DNA of 64,000 nt from Sporichthya brevicatena (GCF_039525035.1 NZ_BAAAHE010000023.1:1-64000), one strand, 5' to 3'; positions 42,096 through 51,724 are shown, counted from the first letter of the stretch. The notes: generated from the sequence alone by a model not told the origin. Numbers and translations are program-made.

Positions 42096-43472
42096 ATGGC
42101 CACCGACGAGTTCGATGTGATCGTGGTTGGCGCCGGGATGGCGGGCCTGGGCTGCGCCGGGGAGCTCGTCCTGCGCGGGGCCCGTCCGCTCCTGATCTGC
42201 GAGACCGCCGAGGTGGGCTCGCTGTTCCGGGCGACCTGGATCGGCAAGAATCGCGCCTTCGGTCAGTTCCCCACCCGGCAGCACGGCTACGACTGGTGGT
42301 TCCGACTCGCCCGCGCCCTCAACGTGCCGCTGAACCTGTATCCCGGTCCGGACGTCGAGGCCACCGTGCGCGGTTCCGGCGCCTTCCACCCGTTGCACCG
42401 CGCGGTGTCGAGCGCGGCGCTGACCGAGACCGTCGCGAAGATCGTCGGCCTGCCGGTCGAGCACCTGCGACCGTCCTTCGAGGACGTGATGCACCGAGCC
42501 CTGGCGATCCCGTTCGACGATCTGATGCAGCTTCACGACGTCCCGCTGGGGCAGTGGGTGGAGGACCAGAAGGCCGACGAGTTGGCGGCGCAGATCGTGC
42601 TCACGCTGTGTGCGAACGTCAACGCGGTCAGCGTCGAGGAGGCCCGGGAACACCTGTCCGTGTTCGGGGCCTTCGGCTACCTACGGGGGTTCCTCTGCGG
42701 CGAGGCCGACATGGTGATCATGAATCCCGATCCCCGCGAGGCACTGGCGATCCCGCTGGCCCGGGCGATCGAGGCCCGGGGCGGCACGGTCTGGCGGGGG
42801 CGGAAGGTGACCGAGGTACCCGTCGCGAACGGACGCGCCGGCACGGTCGTGCTGGAGGACGGGACCGAGGTGAGTGCGCCCGCGGTCGCCCTCGCGTGCG
42901 GCCCCAGCCGGATCGGCGCGTTGCTGAACCCGGTTCCCGACGAGCTCCACGCACCCTTGGCGAACTACGACCGCATGGTGCCGAAGAACGAGTTCAGCAC
43001 GATCGCCGTCCTGGACCGGCAGGTCGTCAAGCCCGACCCGAACCTGGTGATGGTCTTCAACACCGATGGCTCGAACCTGCAGTGGATGTGGCCGCAGGAG
43101 GTCCTCGCGCCGTGGACCGCGGAACCCGGCAAGCAGATCGTCGTCACGGTGGCGACCGTGAACGACGAGCGCATCGCCGCCGAGGGTGGTCGCGACGGCG
43201 TGCATCAGCGGATGCACGCCGTGAACGACGAACTCTTCCCTGGCTACACCGACGCGATCGTCGGCACGGCCACGGTGAACCACAAATATCTGTGGTTCAC
43301 CACCGGTTGGGTCGGTCCGAAACTCCAGCGGGCGGTCGAGGAGGTCGACGGGCTGTGGCTCGTCGGCGACAGCACCTTCCCCGCCGCCGGGATGAGCAGC
43401 ATGGACGCCGCGTGCGGCGCAGGAGTGTTGGGCGCGCGTGCCATCCACGCCCGGCGCCAGGCAACCGCCTGA
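42096..43472 (+). CDS. FAD-dependent oxidoreductase (amine-oxidase/phytoene-desaturase fold)
   Basis: This 458-residue flavoprotein starts with the dinucleotide fold VIVVGAGMAGLGCAGEL (residues 8-24) and ends with the FAD motif LVGDSTFPAAGMSSMDAACG. This layout matches the NAD(P)/FAD-binding amine oxidase / carotenoid desaturase superfamily. A separate dehydrogenation, for example of a ring or side chain, is plausible. The ATG at 42096 is 74 bp after the previous stop, a longer gap than elsewhere in this operon. It ends 9 bp from a convergent gene. A perfect 11-bp hairpin lies in its coding region at 43274-43301. Confidence 0.85.
   Translation: MATDEFDVIVVGAGMAGLGCAGELVLRGARPLLICETAEVGSLFRATWIGKNRAFGQFPTRQHGYDWWFRLARALNVPLNLYPGPDVEATVRGSGAFHPLHRAVSSAALTETVAKIVGLPVEHLRPSFEDVMHRALAIPFDDLMQLHDVPLGQWVEDQKADELAAQIVLTLCANVNAVSVEEAREHLSVFGAFGYLRGFLCGEADMVIMNPDPREALAIPLARAIEARGGTVWRGRKVTEVPVANGRAGTVVLEDGTEVSAPAVALACGPSRIGALLNPVPDELHAPLANYDRMVPKNEFSTIAVLDRQVVKPDPNLVMVFNTDGSNLQWMWPQEVLAPWTAEPGKQIVVTVATVNDERIAAEGGRDGVHQRMHAVNDELFPGYTDAIVGTATVNHKYLWFTTGWVGPKLQRAVEEVDGLWLVGDSTFPAAGMSSMDAACGAGVLGARAIHARRQATA
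43274..43301. repeat. Perfect 11-bp inverted repeat inside a coding region
   Basis: GGTGAACCACA (43274-43284) and TGTGGTTCACC (43291-43301) are perfect complements around a 6-base AT-rich loop. It lies inside the FAD oxidoreductase gene, 171 bases before its end. It may be a coding coincidence or an RNA element near the convergent gene ends. Confidence 0.5.
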
Positions 43473-43481
43473 CGCCGACAC

Positions 43482-44387
43482 CTACCGCGCGGCCGAATCG
43501 CCGCGCAGTTTGGCCAGCACGACCGCGAGATTGTCGAGAATCTCGGGCCAGACCGCCAGGGGCACGGTGGGCGAGCCGATGCAGATCCGGTCTGCCCCGG
43601 CCGCGTGCAGTTCCTCGATCAGGTCGACGGAGACCTCGCGCGGCTTGATCATCACCGTGACCTCGAACGGCTCGTCGGCGCGCCCGTACTCCGTCAGCAA
43701 CTCCTCGAGTCGCGTGACGTAGGCACGGGTGGACGTCGGGGTGCACCAGGTCCCCAGCCAGCCGTCCCCGAGCCGGGCGGCGCGCCGTAGCGCGGGCTCG
43801 CTGTCGCCCCCGAAGACGATCGGCAGGCTCGCGCCCTGCGGCGGCTTCGGGTAGAAGTACAAGGGCTCGAAGTTGATGTGGCGTCCGGACGCGCGGGTCA
43901 GTTCCTGCGACCACAGCGACCGCAGGACCGGCACGATCTCGTCGCTGCGCGAGGCCCGCGTACGGAAGTCGATACCGGCGGCGTCGAACTCCTCCTTCAT
44001 CCAGCCCAGACCCGCGCCGAGGATCGCGCGGCCGTTCGAGAGGACGTCCAGGGTTGCGACCGCGCGAGCCGTCACCAGCGGGTCGCGCAGCGGCAGGACG
44101 TAGACACACGTACCGAGCCGGATGGTCGTGGTCACAGCCGCCACAGCCGACAGCAGCGCCCACGGGTCGTACAGGTTCACACTGCTCGGGACGGGCGGCC
44201 CGCCGCCGTCCTTGTACGGGTACGGCGAGGTGATCGTCGCCGGCCAGATCAGGTGCTCCGGCACCCACACCGAGTCGCACCCGGCCGTCTCCGCCCGCCG
44301 CGCGAAGTCGACGAGGGAGTCCGGCTCCACGACAGCCATCCAGACCCCGACGGCGACGTCAGGGTACGGCCGAGTTCTGCGAGACAC
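43482..44387 (-). CDS. Luciferase-like (LLM class, probably F420-type) oxidoreductase
   Basis: This is a 301-residue luciferase-like enzyme. The order PDSLVDFARRAETAGCDSVW, VPEHLIWPA, IRLGTCVYVLPLRDPL and LSNGRAILGAGLGW is that of short F420-dependent LLM proteins (separate elements quoted). I chose the GTG at 44387 because an AGGAG lies 8 bases before it; the longer frame to 44483 overlaps the SDR gene. It is the last gene of the transporter operon, 8 bp after the SDR. The cofactor type is inferred. Confidence 0.86.
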   Translation of the reverse strand: MSRRTRPYPDVAVGVWMAVVEPDSLVDFARRAETAGCDSVWVPEHLIWPATITSPYPYKDGGGPPVPSSVNLYDPWALLSAVAAVTTTIRLGTCVYVLPLRDPLVTARAVATLDVLSNGRAILGAGLGWMKEEFDAAGIDFRTRASRSDEIVPVLRSLWSQELTRASGRHINFEPLYFYPKPPQGASLPIVFGGDSEPALRRAARLGDGWLGTWCTPTSTRAYVTRLEELLTEYGRADEPFEVTVMIKPREVSVDLIEELHAAGADRICIGSPTVPLAVWPEILDNLAVVLAKLRGDSAAR

Positions 44388-44395
44388 CTCTGCTC

Positions 44396-45181
44396 CTATC
44401 GTGCGGCCCGGACCGGCGGCCGAGGCAGTTCGACCTTGGTCATCTGGTGCTCGACCAGACCGAGCTGCGCCTGACTGGTCCATATCCGGCCCGTCCCGCC
44501 CCGGTCGAGCGCCTCGAGAAGGTGCGACGCGGTGTCCTCGGGACCGAGCAGATCCAGGCCGGCGGCCAGGACCGCGGTCCGCACGGCCTCGGGCACGAGC
44601 GGAGTGTCGATCACTCCCGGGCAGAAGATCGTCACGCGGACGGAACGGGCCGCCAGCGGGCGCGCCACGCTGAGGCCGAGACCGACCACCGCGTGCTTGG
44701 TCATCGCGTAGTACGGGTCGTCCGGGTACGACATGAGCCCGGCCAGGCTCGCGACGACGACGAGGTCACCGCCGCCGTCCTCCAGCAGCGGCACTCCGGC
44801 GCGGAGTCCGTGAACCACGCCCTCGACGTTCACCGCGTAGGCCCGGGCGATCCGCTCGTACGGCGCCGCCAGCGGGTCCGGTTCGAGGACAGGAATACCG
44901 GCGTTGAGCACGACCAGGTCGAGGCCGCCCAGGTCGTCCGCCGCGATCTGCACGACCCGGTCCCAGTCGGTGGGGCTCGACACGTCCGCGAGCACGAACC
45001 GGCCACCGACCGCTGCGACCGAGTCCGCCCGCCCCGCATCGACGTCGACGGCGAGCACTGACGCTCCGTCCGCCACCAGCCGCTCGGTGAGAGCCAGGCC
45101 GATTCCGGAACCGCCGCCGGTCACGACCGCGCGCCGCCGCCGGAACTCCGGCAAGGAGGTGGCTCCGAGTGCCGGCGTCAC
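44396..45181 (-). CDS. Short-chain dehydrogenase/reductase (SDR)
   Basis: This is a 261-residue SDR. TGGGSGIG near residue 21 binds the cofactor, VDVDAGRA suggests NAD preference, NAG appears in LNAGIPVLE, a Ser lies in VASLAG, and YYAMTK carries Tyr and Lys. The GTG at 45181 overlaps the stop of the upstream binding-protein gene by 4 bases. It is co-transcribed with the importer, so it probably acts early on the imported compound. Confidence 0.88.
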   Translation of the reverse strand: MTPALGATSLPEFRRRRAVVTGGGSGIGLALTERLVADGASVLAVDVDAGRADSVAAVGGRFVLADVSSPTDWDRVVQIAADDLGGLDLVVLNAGIPVLEPDPLAAPYERIARAYAVNVEGVVHGLRAGVPLLEDGGGDLVVVASLAGLMSYPDDPYYAMTKHAVVGLGLSVARPLAARSVRVTIFCPGVIDTPLVPEAVRTAVLAAGLDLLGPEDTASHLLEALDRGGTGRIWTSQAQLGLVEHQMTKVELPRPPVRAAR

Positions 45182-46710
45182 GCCTTCCACGGCATGCACT
45201 TGAACTTCGGGCCAGGAAGTTCGATGCCCTTCGTGCTGATCTTGAAGGTGGTGAAGCAGGGGATGATGCCCGAGCCTTGGCCCTTGACGAACTTCAGGGG
45301 CGGCGAGAGCCCACCGAGCGTCGGGTCCTTCAGCTGGTACAGGCCCTCGTACACCATCGCGGTGGTGATCGGGCCCTGGACCGCCGCCAGATCGAGCGAA
45401 TCGATCGCCGCCTTGAACAGGATGCCCGCCGTCCAGCCGATCACCGAGGGCTGGTCCGGGACTGCCGACCCGGTGTGTGTCTTGAACGCGGCGTGCAGGG
45501 CGTCCAGGGCCGGGGTGCCGGTCGCGGTGTACGGCGCGTTGATGTTGCCGACGTACTCCGTCAGCGTCCTGATGTTCGCGTCGTTGATGACGGTGGGACT
45601 GACCGAGAGCCCGCCGGTCTCCAGCACCGGCTTGTACCCGATGCTGATGCAGGATCGCGCAATCCGTTGCTGCGACGCTGCGTCCACGTAGAGACCGACG
45701 ATCTGCGCGCCGGCGTTCTTGAGGTTCTGGCACTCCGCGGTGTAGTCGCTCTGCGTCAGCGAAACGCCCTGTTGGAAGGCGATCTGGGTCCCCGTGGCGG
45801 CCGCGACCTTGTCGAACTCCTTGTGCATCTGAGCACACGGGGTCGCTTCGATGCAGTAGATCAGGCCCAGCTTCTTGAACCCGGTCTCCCGCACGGCATC
45901 CACGAACCCACCGGCCGAGGCCGGCGTGAAGCTGCCGCCGGACTGGAAGGCGTTCGGGTCGGTGTTCCAAGCGTTGTCCCCGCCGTCGCCTCCGACCAGC
46001 GGCACCCCGAGCCGGTTCGCGGCCGAGCGGGCAGCACCCATGGTGATCGGGATGTTGGCACCGACGATGGCGATCGCCTTCTTGTTGGTCACCATGTCGT
46101 TGATGTTCGACGCCGTCTTCGACGGGTCGGACCCGTCGTCCATCTGGTACAGCTTCACCGGGTGGCACCGGATGCCGCCGTTGGCATTCACCCAGTTGCC
46201 CCACACGCTCAGGCCGAGCCGTTGAAGGCCCATCGATCCGCCGAGCAGGCCGCTGAAGGCTCCCGTCTGGCCGATGACGATCGGTGCGAGCGGCTTGGTG
46301 CACGGGGCATCGCCCGTGCCGGTGGCACCGGCACCTTTCGTCGTGGTCTTCGATCCGGCCGGCGTGGTTCCGGCACTGGTGCCCGCGCTGCTACTGCCGG
46401 TCTTCCCTCCGGAACCCTTGGCGGGGTTGGTCGCCGCCGCGGTGCCACCGTCGGCCGCCGCACCGGTGTCCACCGCCGTAGAGCCACCGGTGTCCAACGG
46501 CATCGCCCCGTTGGCCACCGGCAGGTCGCCCGATCCGGACTGCTCGGCGCCGGGCGCCACCACCGCGCCGGTGACGGCGATCGCCTGATCCTCAGCGATC
46601 TCGTTGTCCGTCAACCGCGTGCCGCACGCGGATGTTGCGACCAGACACAGCAACGAGGCCAGCGCCACGGCCGTCCTCGCCGATCGTGCGGCGGGCAGCA
46701 TCCTTGTCAT
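45178..46710 (-). CDS. Branched-chain-type ABC substrate-binding lipoprotein, copy 2
   Basis: This is a 510-residue secreted lipoprotein. The lipobox VATSAC gives Cys29 as the lipidated residue. Residues about 30-130 form a Gly/Ser/Thr/Ala-rich linker, and the periplasmic-binding (Peripla_BP_6) fold starts at PIVIGQTGAFSG. The ligand domain is very like that of the preceding gene (shared GNWVNANGGIRCHPVKLYQM-type segments), and both proteins are exactly 510 residues. I chose the ATG at 46710, which overlaps the previous stop by one base. It should deliver a small organic ligand to the LivHMGF-like transporter. Confidence 0.9.
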   Translation of the reverse strand: MTRMLPAARSARTAVALASLLCLVATSACGTRLTDNEIAEDQAIAVTGAVVAPGAEQSGSGDLPVANGAMPLDTGGSTAVDTGAAADGGTAAATNPAKGSGGKTGSSSAGTSAGTTPAGSKTTTKGAGATGTGDAPCTKPLAPIVIGQTGAFSGLLGGSMGLQRLGLSVWGNWVNANGGIRCHPVKLYQMDDGSDPSKTASNINDMVTNKKAIAIVGANIPITMGAARSAANRLGVPLVGGDGGDNAWNTDPNAFQSGGSFTPASAGGFVDAVRETGFKKLGLIYCIEATPCAQMHKEFDKVAAATGTQIAFQQGVSLTQSDYTAECQNLKNAGAQIVGLYVDAASQQRIARSCISIGYKPVLETGGLSVSPTVINDANIRTLTEYVGNINAPYTATGTPALDALHAAFKTHTGSAVPDQPSVIGWTAGILFKAAIDSLDLAAVQGPITTAMVYEGLYQLKDPTLGGLSPPLKFVKGQGSGIIPCFTTFKISTKGIELPGPKFKCMPWKA

Positions 46711-48242
46711 CAGTTCCTCTTCCAGCTGTTGATGCACCGAAACTTGGCACCGGGGGTCTGGATGCCCTGGGTCGTGATCTTGAAGTACGTGTAACAGGGG
46801 ATGACGCCGGACGGCTGACCGCGCTTGAACACCAGCGGCGGGGCCAACCCACCGAGGGTCTTGTCCTTGAGGCTGTACAGGCCGTCGTAGACCATCGCCG
46901 TGGTGACCGCGCCCTTGACGCGCTCAACGTCGAGCGAATCGATCGCTCCCTTGAAGAGCATCCCCGCCGCCCAGCCGATCAATGACGGTGCGTCAGGGAC
47001 ATCGGCTCCGGTGTGGGTCCGGAACGCCGTGTGCAGCGTGTCGAGGCCCGGAGTGCCCGTTGCCGTGTATGGCGCGTTCGGGCTGCCGACGTAGAGGGTG
47101 AAGGCCTGAATGTCCGGGTCCTTCGGCACTCCGGGGCTGATGGCCAGGCCGCCGGTCTCCATCACCGGTCGGTAGTCGATGCTCTTGCACGACCTCACGA
47201 AACGCTGGATGGACGCCGCGTCGACGTACACCGCCATGATCTGGACACCGGCGTTCTTGGCATTCTGACATTCCGCGGTGTAGTCGCTCTGGGTCAGGGA
47301 GACCGACTGCCGGAACACGTCCTGCGCACCGGCGGCCTCCACGGTCTGCGCGAAGTACTGGTTCATCTGCTGACAGGGCGATGCCTCGATGCAGTAGATG
47401 AGACCCAGCTTCGTGAACCCGGTCTCACGGGCGGCCTCCACGATGCCGCCGCTCCAGGCCGCGGCCGAGCTCCCGCCGGACAGGAACAGGTTCGGGTCGG
47501 TGTTCCAGGCCGCATCGCCGGCGTCGCCGCCGACGATCGGGACGCCCAGCCGTGCTGCGGCGGAGCGGGCCGCCCCCATCGTGATGGGAACGTTCACCCC
47601 CACCAACGCGATGGCCTTCTTGGTGGTGACGAGTTCGTTGACGTTGGCTGCGGTCCGCGACGGGTCCGAGCCGTCGTCCATCTGGTACAGCTTGACCGGA
47701 TGGCACCGGATGCCGCCGTTCGCGTTGACCCAGTTCGACCAGACGCTCATTCCAAGCCGCTGGTTGCCCGTCGACTGACCGACCAGACCGCTGAAGACCC
47801 CGGTCTGTCCGAGGATGATCGGCTCCAGGGCCCGCGTGCACCGCTCCCCCGCCGCCGCACCCGCCGCAGCGGCCTTCGACGTTCCGGGCTTCGCACCCGT
47901 GACGCTCGCGGTCGTCGATCCGCCGGAGACGCCGGCGGCGGAGACCGCCGCTGGGCCCGCGGCTCCGCTCGCGGCCGCCGCTTCCCCGCTGCCCGGCTGT
48001 GGCACGACCTCGGCCGAGCCCGCAGCACCGGCGACGTTTCCGGCTCCGGCGGCTGTCCCGCCGCCCGCTTCGGCGCCCGGAAGGGCGGTCGCGGGGTTCG
48101 TCACGGTCACGGTGGCCGCCTGCACCTGTCCGATCTCCGCGTCCGACAGCCGGGTACCGCAGGCGCTGGTCGCCAGAACGCACAGCACCGCCGCCAGTGC
48201 CACGGCACCACGGGCCGAGCGGGCGGGCGTCCTGCGAGTCAT
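46710..48242 (-). CDS. Branched-chain-type ABC substrate-binding lipoprotein, copy 1
   Basis: This is a 510-residue lipoprotein with lipobox LATSAC (Cys28), a Gly/Ala-rich linker to about residue 130, and a Peripla_BP_6 fold starting at PIILGQTGVFSG. It is a tandem paralogue of the next gene, with the same length and many identical stretches in the ligand domain, but with a different linker. It begins at the ATG 48242, 43 bp after the LivF-like gene. Two binding proteins with one permease suggest two related ligands or altered affinity. Confidence 0.9.
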   Translation of the reverse strand: MTRRTPARSARGAVALAAVLCVLATSACGTRLSDAEIGQVQAATVTVTNPATALPGAEAGGGTAAGAGNVAGAAGSAEVVPQPGSGEAAAASGAAGPAAVSAAGVSGGSTTASVTGAKPGTSKAAAAGAAAGERCTRALEPIILGQTGVFSGLVGQSTGNQRLGMSVWSNWVNANGGIRCHPVKLYQMDDGSDPSRTAANVNELVTTKKAIALVGVNVPITMGAARSAAARLGVPIVGGDAGDAAWNTDPNLFLSGGSSAAAWSGGIVEAARETGFTKLGLIYCIEASPCQQMNQYFAQTVEAAGAQDVFRQSVSLTQSDYTAECQNAKNAGVQIMAVYVDAASIQRFVRSCKSIDYRPVMETGGLAISPGVPKDPDIQAFTLYVGSPNAPYTATGTPGLDTLHTAFRTHTGADVPDAPSLIGWAAGMLFKGAIDSLDVERVKGAVTTAMVYDGLYSLKDKTLGGLAPPLVFKRGQPSGVIPCYTYFKITTQGIQTPGAKFRCINSWKRN

Positions 48243-48285
48243 GTGCGTTCGTCCTCCGGGTGAGTGGAATGAGCGGGCGGTCCGG

Positions 48286-48984
48286 TCAGTGCACCGCGGT
48301 GCCGAGGTAGGTCTCGAAGATGTCGGCGTCCTGCAGTTCGCTCGGCTCGCCGGCGAAGACGACCTCGCCGCGGTTGAGCACGTAGACGTAGTCGGCCAGG
48401 TCGAGCGCACGCGAGATGTACTGCTCGACGAGCAACAGGCTCGCGCCATCTCGTGCGAGCAGACCCAGGAACTCGAAGATGTCGTCGACGATCTTCGGTG
48501 CCAGACCCATCGACACCTCGTCGAGGAGCACGAACCGCGGCGACTGGACATACGCCCGCGCCAGCGCGAGCATCTGCTGCTCTCCACCGCTCATGGTGCC
48601 CGCGACCTGGCTCAACCGCTGACCGAGGCGTGGGAACGCCTGGTTGGCTCGTTCGATCGCAGCCGTCTCCGAACCGGCAAATGCCTGCAGCGCGAGATTC
48701 TCACGAACCGTCAGGTTCGGGAACACCCCGCGCCCCTCCGGAACATGGCACAGGCCACGCTTCACCAACGCGTTGGGTGTGGCTCCGGTCAAGTCGGCTC
48801 CGTCGAGCAGAACCCGCCCCGAGGTGGGCCGCAACAGCCCCGACGCAACCCGCAGCAGTGTCGTCTTGCCGGCGCCGTTGGCACCGAGCAACGCGACCAC
48901 ACTTCCGGGCGGCACCGCCAGCGTGACGTCGTGCAGGACCGGAGAGCCCTCGTAACCGGCGCAGAGACGATCGAGCAGCAGCAT
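48286..48984 (-). CDS. livF: Branched-chain-type ABC transporter ATPase (LivF-like)
   Basis: This is a 232-residue ABC ATPase. Walker A GANGAGKTT is near residue 34, the signature MSGGEQQMLALARA near 130, and Walker B FVLLDEVSMGLAP near 150. The short length and PEGRGVFPNLTVREN segment fit LivF. Its ATG overlaps the LivG-like stop by one base. It works with the LivG-like ATPase and the fused permease. The symbol is by family; the ligand need not be an amino acid. Confidence 0.92.
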   Translation of the reverse strand: MLLLDRLCAGYEGSPVLHDVTLAVPPGSVVALLGANGAGKTTLLRVASGLLRPTSGRVLLDGADLTGATPNALVKRGLCHVPEGRGVFPNLTVRENLALQAFAGSETAAIERANQAFPRLGQRLSQVAGTMSGGEQQMLALARAYVQSPRFVLLDEVSMGLAPKIVDDIFEFLGLLARDGASLLLVEQYISRALDLADYVYVLNRGEVVFAGEPSELQDADIFETYLGTAVH

Positions 48985-49805
48985 CAGAGTGCTCCCGCCG
49001 TCAGGCCGGCGACGTCGTCCACGGCTTCACTGCCGAGGTAGGCCGCACGCACGATCGGGCTGGCCGCCACCTCGGCGGTGGAACCCTCGAAGATCGGCTC
49101 GCCGAAGTCGAGGACATAGATGTAGTTGCACACGCCCATCACCAGGGCCATGTCGTGTTCGACGCACAGGATGCCGACGCCGCGTTCGGCGACGAGGTGT
49201 CGCAGCAGTTGCCCGAACCGCTCAGTCTCCGTCTTGTCCAGCCCGCTGCTCGGTTCGTCCAGCAACAGGATCCGGAAGTCGCCGGACACCACGCGGGCGA
49301 GTTCGACCAGACGCCGCTGGCCGGTCGAGAGGTCCGCCGGCCGTTGGTTCCGCAGATCACCGATGCCCACCAGCTCGAGCGCCTGTTCAGCGTTCCGACG
49401 AATCATGCCGGTCTCGCGGCGGCTCCCGCGCAGGTGCCGGAGGGGGTGTGAGCCCGCGAACCCGGCCTCCCTCCCCAGTGCGACGTTCTCCCCCACCGTG
49501 AGCGAGTCGAACAACTCCATCCGCTGGAACGTCCGGCCCAGGCCGCGCAACGCCCGCCCGTGCGGACTCAAGCCCGTGACGTCCTGCCCGAACAGCGTGA
49601 TCTGGCCCGACGTCGGTCGGTTGAGTCCGCTGATCGCGTTGAAGGTCGTGGTCTTGCCCGCACCGTTGGGTCCGATCAGGCCGGTGATCCGTCCCGTCGG
49701 GACGTCCAGCGACAATCCGTTGACGGCGAGGAGCCCACCGAATCGGATCTTCAGGTCGGTGACGACCAGACCGCCCTCGTGGGGTGCGTCCGTGTGCTGT
49801 CTCAT
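48984..49805 (-). CDS. livG: Branched-chain-type ABC transporter ATPase (LivG-like)
   Basis: This is a 273-residue ABC ATPase. Walker A GPNGAGKTT is near residue 45, the LivG-type insert with TFQRMELFDSLTV follows, then LSTGQRRLVELARV (signature region) and ILLLDEPSSGLD. I chose the ATG at 49805, which overlaps the permease stop by 4 bases; the frame is open far upstream only as a shadow of the permease gene. It forms the second ATPase of the importer. Confidence 0.92.
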   Translation of the reverse strand: MRQHTDAPHEGGLVVTDLKIRFGGLLAVNGLSLDVPTGRITGLIGPNGAGKTTTFNAISGLNRPTSGQITLFGQDVTGLSPHGRALRGLGRTFQRMELFDSLTVGENVALGREAGFAGSHPLRHLRGSRRETGMIRRNAEQALELVGIGDLRNQRPADLSTGQRRLVELARVVSGDFRILLLDEPSSGLDKTETERFGQLLRHLVAERGVGILCVEHDMALVMGVCNYIYVLDFGEPIFEGSTAEVAASPIVRAAYLGSEAVDDVAGLTAGAL

Positions 49806-51724
49806 GCGACACCTACCGGCTCGTTCTGCTTCGCGGGAGCACGGACCGGTTCCGGCCGTTCGCCGACGAGCACCGGATCGACGATCCGGTCGGCGGAGGC
49901 CACGGCGTGCCGGGCCACGAACTTGTGGAAGGAGCCCTGGGACACCGCTGCGGCGACCACGGCCGCGAACCCGAACCCGACCTGCAGCCAGAGCGTGGCG
50001 TCGGGGTTCGAGATGTAGCCCGGGACGACGATGAGCAGGATCGGCGCCACGACGGCGATGGTCACCGTGCGCCGACCCGAGATCGCCATCACGGCCAGAG
50101 CGACCAGGGACTGCATGTAGTTGAAGCTGTCCTGGTTCACCGAGCCGAACAGCGAGGCGAAGACCGCTCCGCTGATCCCGGCGAGGAAGGTCGACAGACA
50201 GAACACCAGGACGCGCGAGACGTTGACGTTCGTGCCGAGCGTCGACAGGGCCACCGGCGAGTCGGCCAGGCCACGCAGCAGTCGGCCCAACCGCGACCTC
50301 TCCACCATCAGCACGACGAGCACTGCAGCGACGGCGACCGCCAGCAGCAGATAGTACATGCGGGTGTCGGAGTCGAACCCGCCCGGGCGCGCGGTCTGGA
50401 TCTGCCCGAACCCGAACATCCACTCCTTGTTGTAGGCGTACTGCGCGAGCAGCACCCCGAAGCCGAAGGTCGCGAGCCCCAGGTACAGGCCCGAGAGGCG
50501 GATGGCCGGGATGGCGATCAGAGCTCCGGCCGGCACGGCGAACAAGCCACCGAGCAGGACGGCCACACCCCAGGGAACGCCGTTCCCGATCATGTGCCCG
50601 AAGGCGGCGGCCCCGATCGCGGCAAATCCGATGTGGCAGAGCGAGATCTGCCCGGAGGTGCGGACGAGCAGAGCCAACGACGCGAACAGAATCACCTGCG
50701 TCAGCGCCGTGTTCCAGATCGGGAGCCGCACGCCGACCACGTGCGGCACCAGCAGCGCACCGACGGCCAGGAGGCCGAAGCCGGAGGCGCGGACGCGCGG
50801 GGAGAAGGGGCTCGGCGGCACCGCACGCGCCTTCACGTGCCGACCGACCTCGACCAACCGGCCGCGCGGCATGAGGAGCAGGACGAGGAACAGGACGATG
50901 AACGGTGTGTTGGTGTCCAGCCCCTGGAGGAAGTCGACCGTGCCCACCTCTTTGGAGATGAGCTTCTGGAGAAGGCCGACGATGATGCCGCCGACGAAAC
51001 ACATCGGCAGGTTCTTGAACTGTGCGATGGCGGCAGCACCGAACGCCTGGACGACGAGCAGGGACAGCACATTGACGTCGAGCTGCTGCTGGGCGGCTGC
51101 GAACAGCACGCCGGACGCCGCCGCGAAACCACTCCCGATGATCCAGGCGCTACGCCGCACCCGGGCCGGCGAGACGCCCGTCATGTCGAGCAACTGTGGG
51201 TCGTCGACGACGCCCCGCATCGCGGTTCCGAGCAACGTGTACTTGAAGAAGACGTACAGCCCGACGGCCGCGCCGACACCGAGTCCGAGTTGGAGGACCT
51301 GGTCCCAGCTGATGGAGACGCCATTGATCTCGAACGCGGTACCGCCCGGGAGCACGGGCTTGAACGGTTTGGCGTCCACACCGAACACGAGGCTGATCAG
51401 CGCCCGCATCCCGACGAGGATCCCGACCGTTCCCACGATCTTGTAGGAGATGTGCACACCGGCGAGCAGCAGACCGACGCGTTCGAAGATCAGGCCCGTG
51501 ACGAAACCGAACACCACGATCGCGATCAGAGCGGCCAGCGGCCAGGGCAGACCTTGCGTCTCCCGAAGTTCGTAGAACGTGTACGCGGCCGCCGCGCAGA
51601 CCGCACCGTGACCGAAGTTGAGGAGTCCGCTCGTCTTGTAGGTCAGGACCAGGCCCATGGCCGAGAGTCCGTACACGGAGCCGGTGGTGATGCCGAAGAT
51701 GATGTACGGCAGGTACTCGTTCAT
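49802..51724 (-). CDS. Fused LivH-LivM permease
   Basis: This is a 640-residue membrane protein combining two permeases. Residues 1-300 form a LivH-type half (start NEYLPYIIFGITTGSVYGL, LNFGHGAVC near 37) and residues 310-600 a LivM-type half (SGQISLCHIGFAAIGA near 365, IRLSGLYLGLATFGFG near 418). The C-terminal 40 residues are hydrophilic. Such fusions are common in actinobacteria. I chose the ATG at 51724; a GTG 18 bases upstream is the alternative. The start overlaps the stop of a small membrane protein gene. Confidence 0.9.
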   Translation of the reverse strand: MNEYLPYIIFGITTGSVYGLSAMGLVLTYKTSGLLNFGHGAVCAAAAYTFYELRETQGLPWPLAALIAIVVFGFVTGLIFERVGLLLAGVHISYKIVGTVGILVGMRALISLVFGVDAKPFKPVLPGGTAFEINGVSISWDQVLQLGLGVGAAVGLYVFFKYTLLGTAMRGVVDDPQLLDMTGVSPARVRRSAWIIGSGFAAASGVLFAAAQQQLDVNVLSLLVVQAFGAAAIAQFKNLPMCFVGGIIVGLLQKLISKEVGTVDFLQGLDTNTPFIVLFLVLLLMPRGRLVEVGRHVKARAVPPSPFSPRVRASGFGLLAVGALLVPHVVGVRLPIWNTALTQVILFASLALLVRTSGQISLCHIGFAAIGAAAFGHMIGNGVPWGVAVLLGGLFAVPAGALIAIPAIRLSGLYLGLATFGFGVLLAQYAYNKEWMFGFGQIQTARPGGFDSDTRMYYLLLAVAVAAVLVVLMVERSRLGRLLRGLADSPVALSTLGTNVNVSRVLVFCLSTFLAGISGAVFASLFGSVNQDSFNYMQSLVALAVMAISGRRTVTIAVVAPILLIVVPGYISNPDATLWLQVGFGFAAVVAAAVSQGSFHKFVARHAVASADRIVDPVLVGERPEPVRAPAKQNEPVGVA

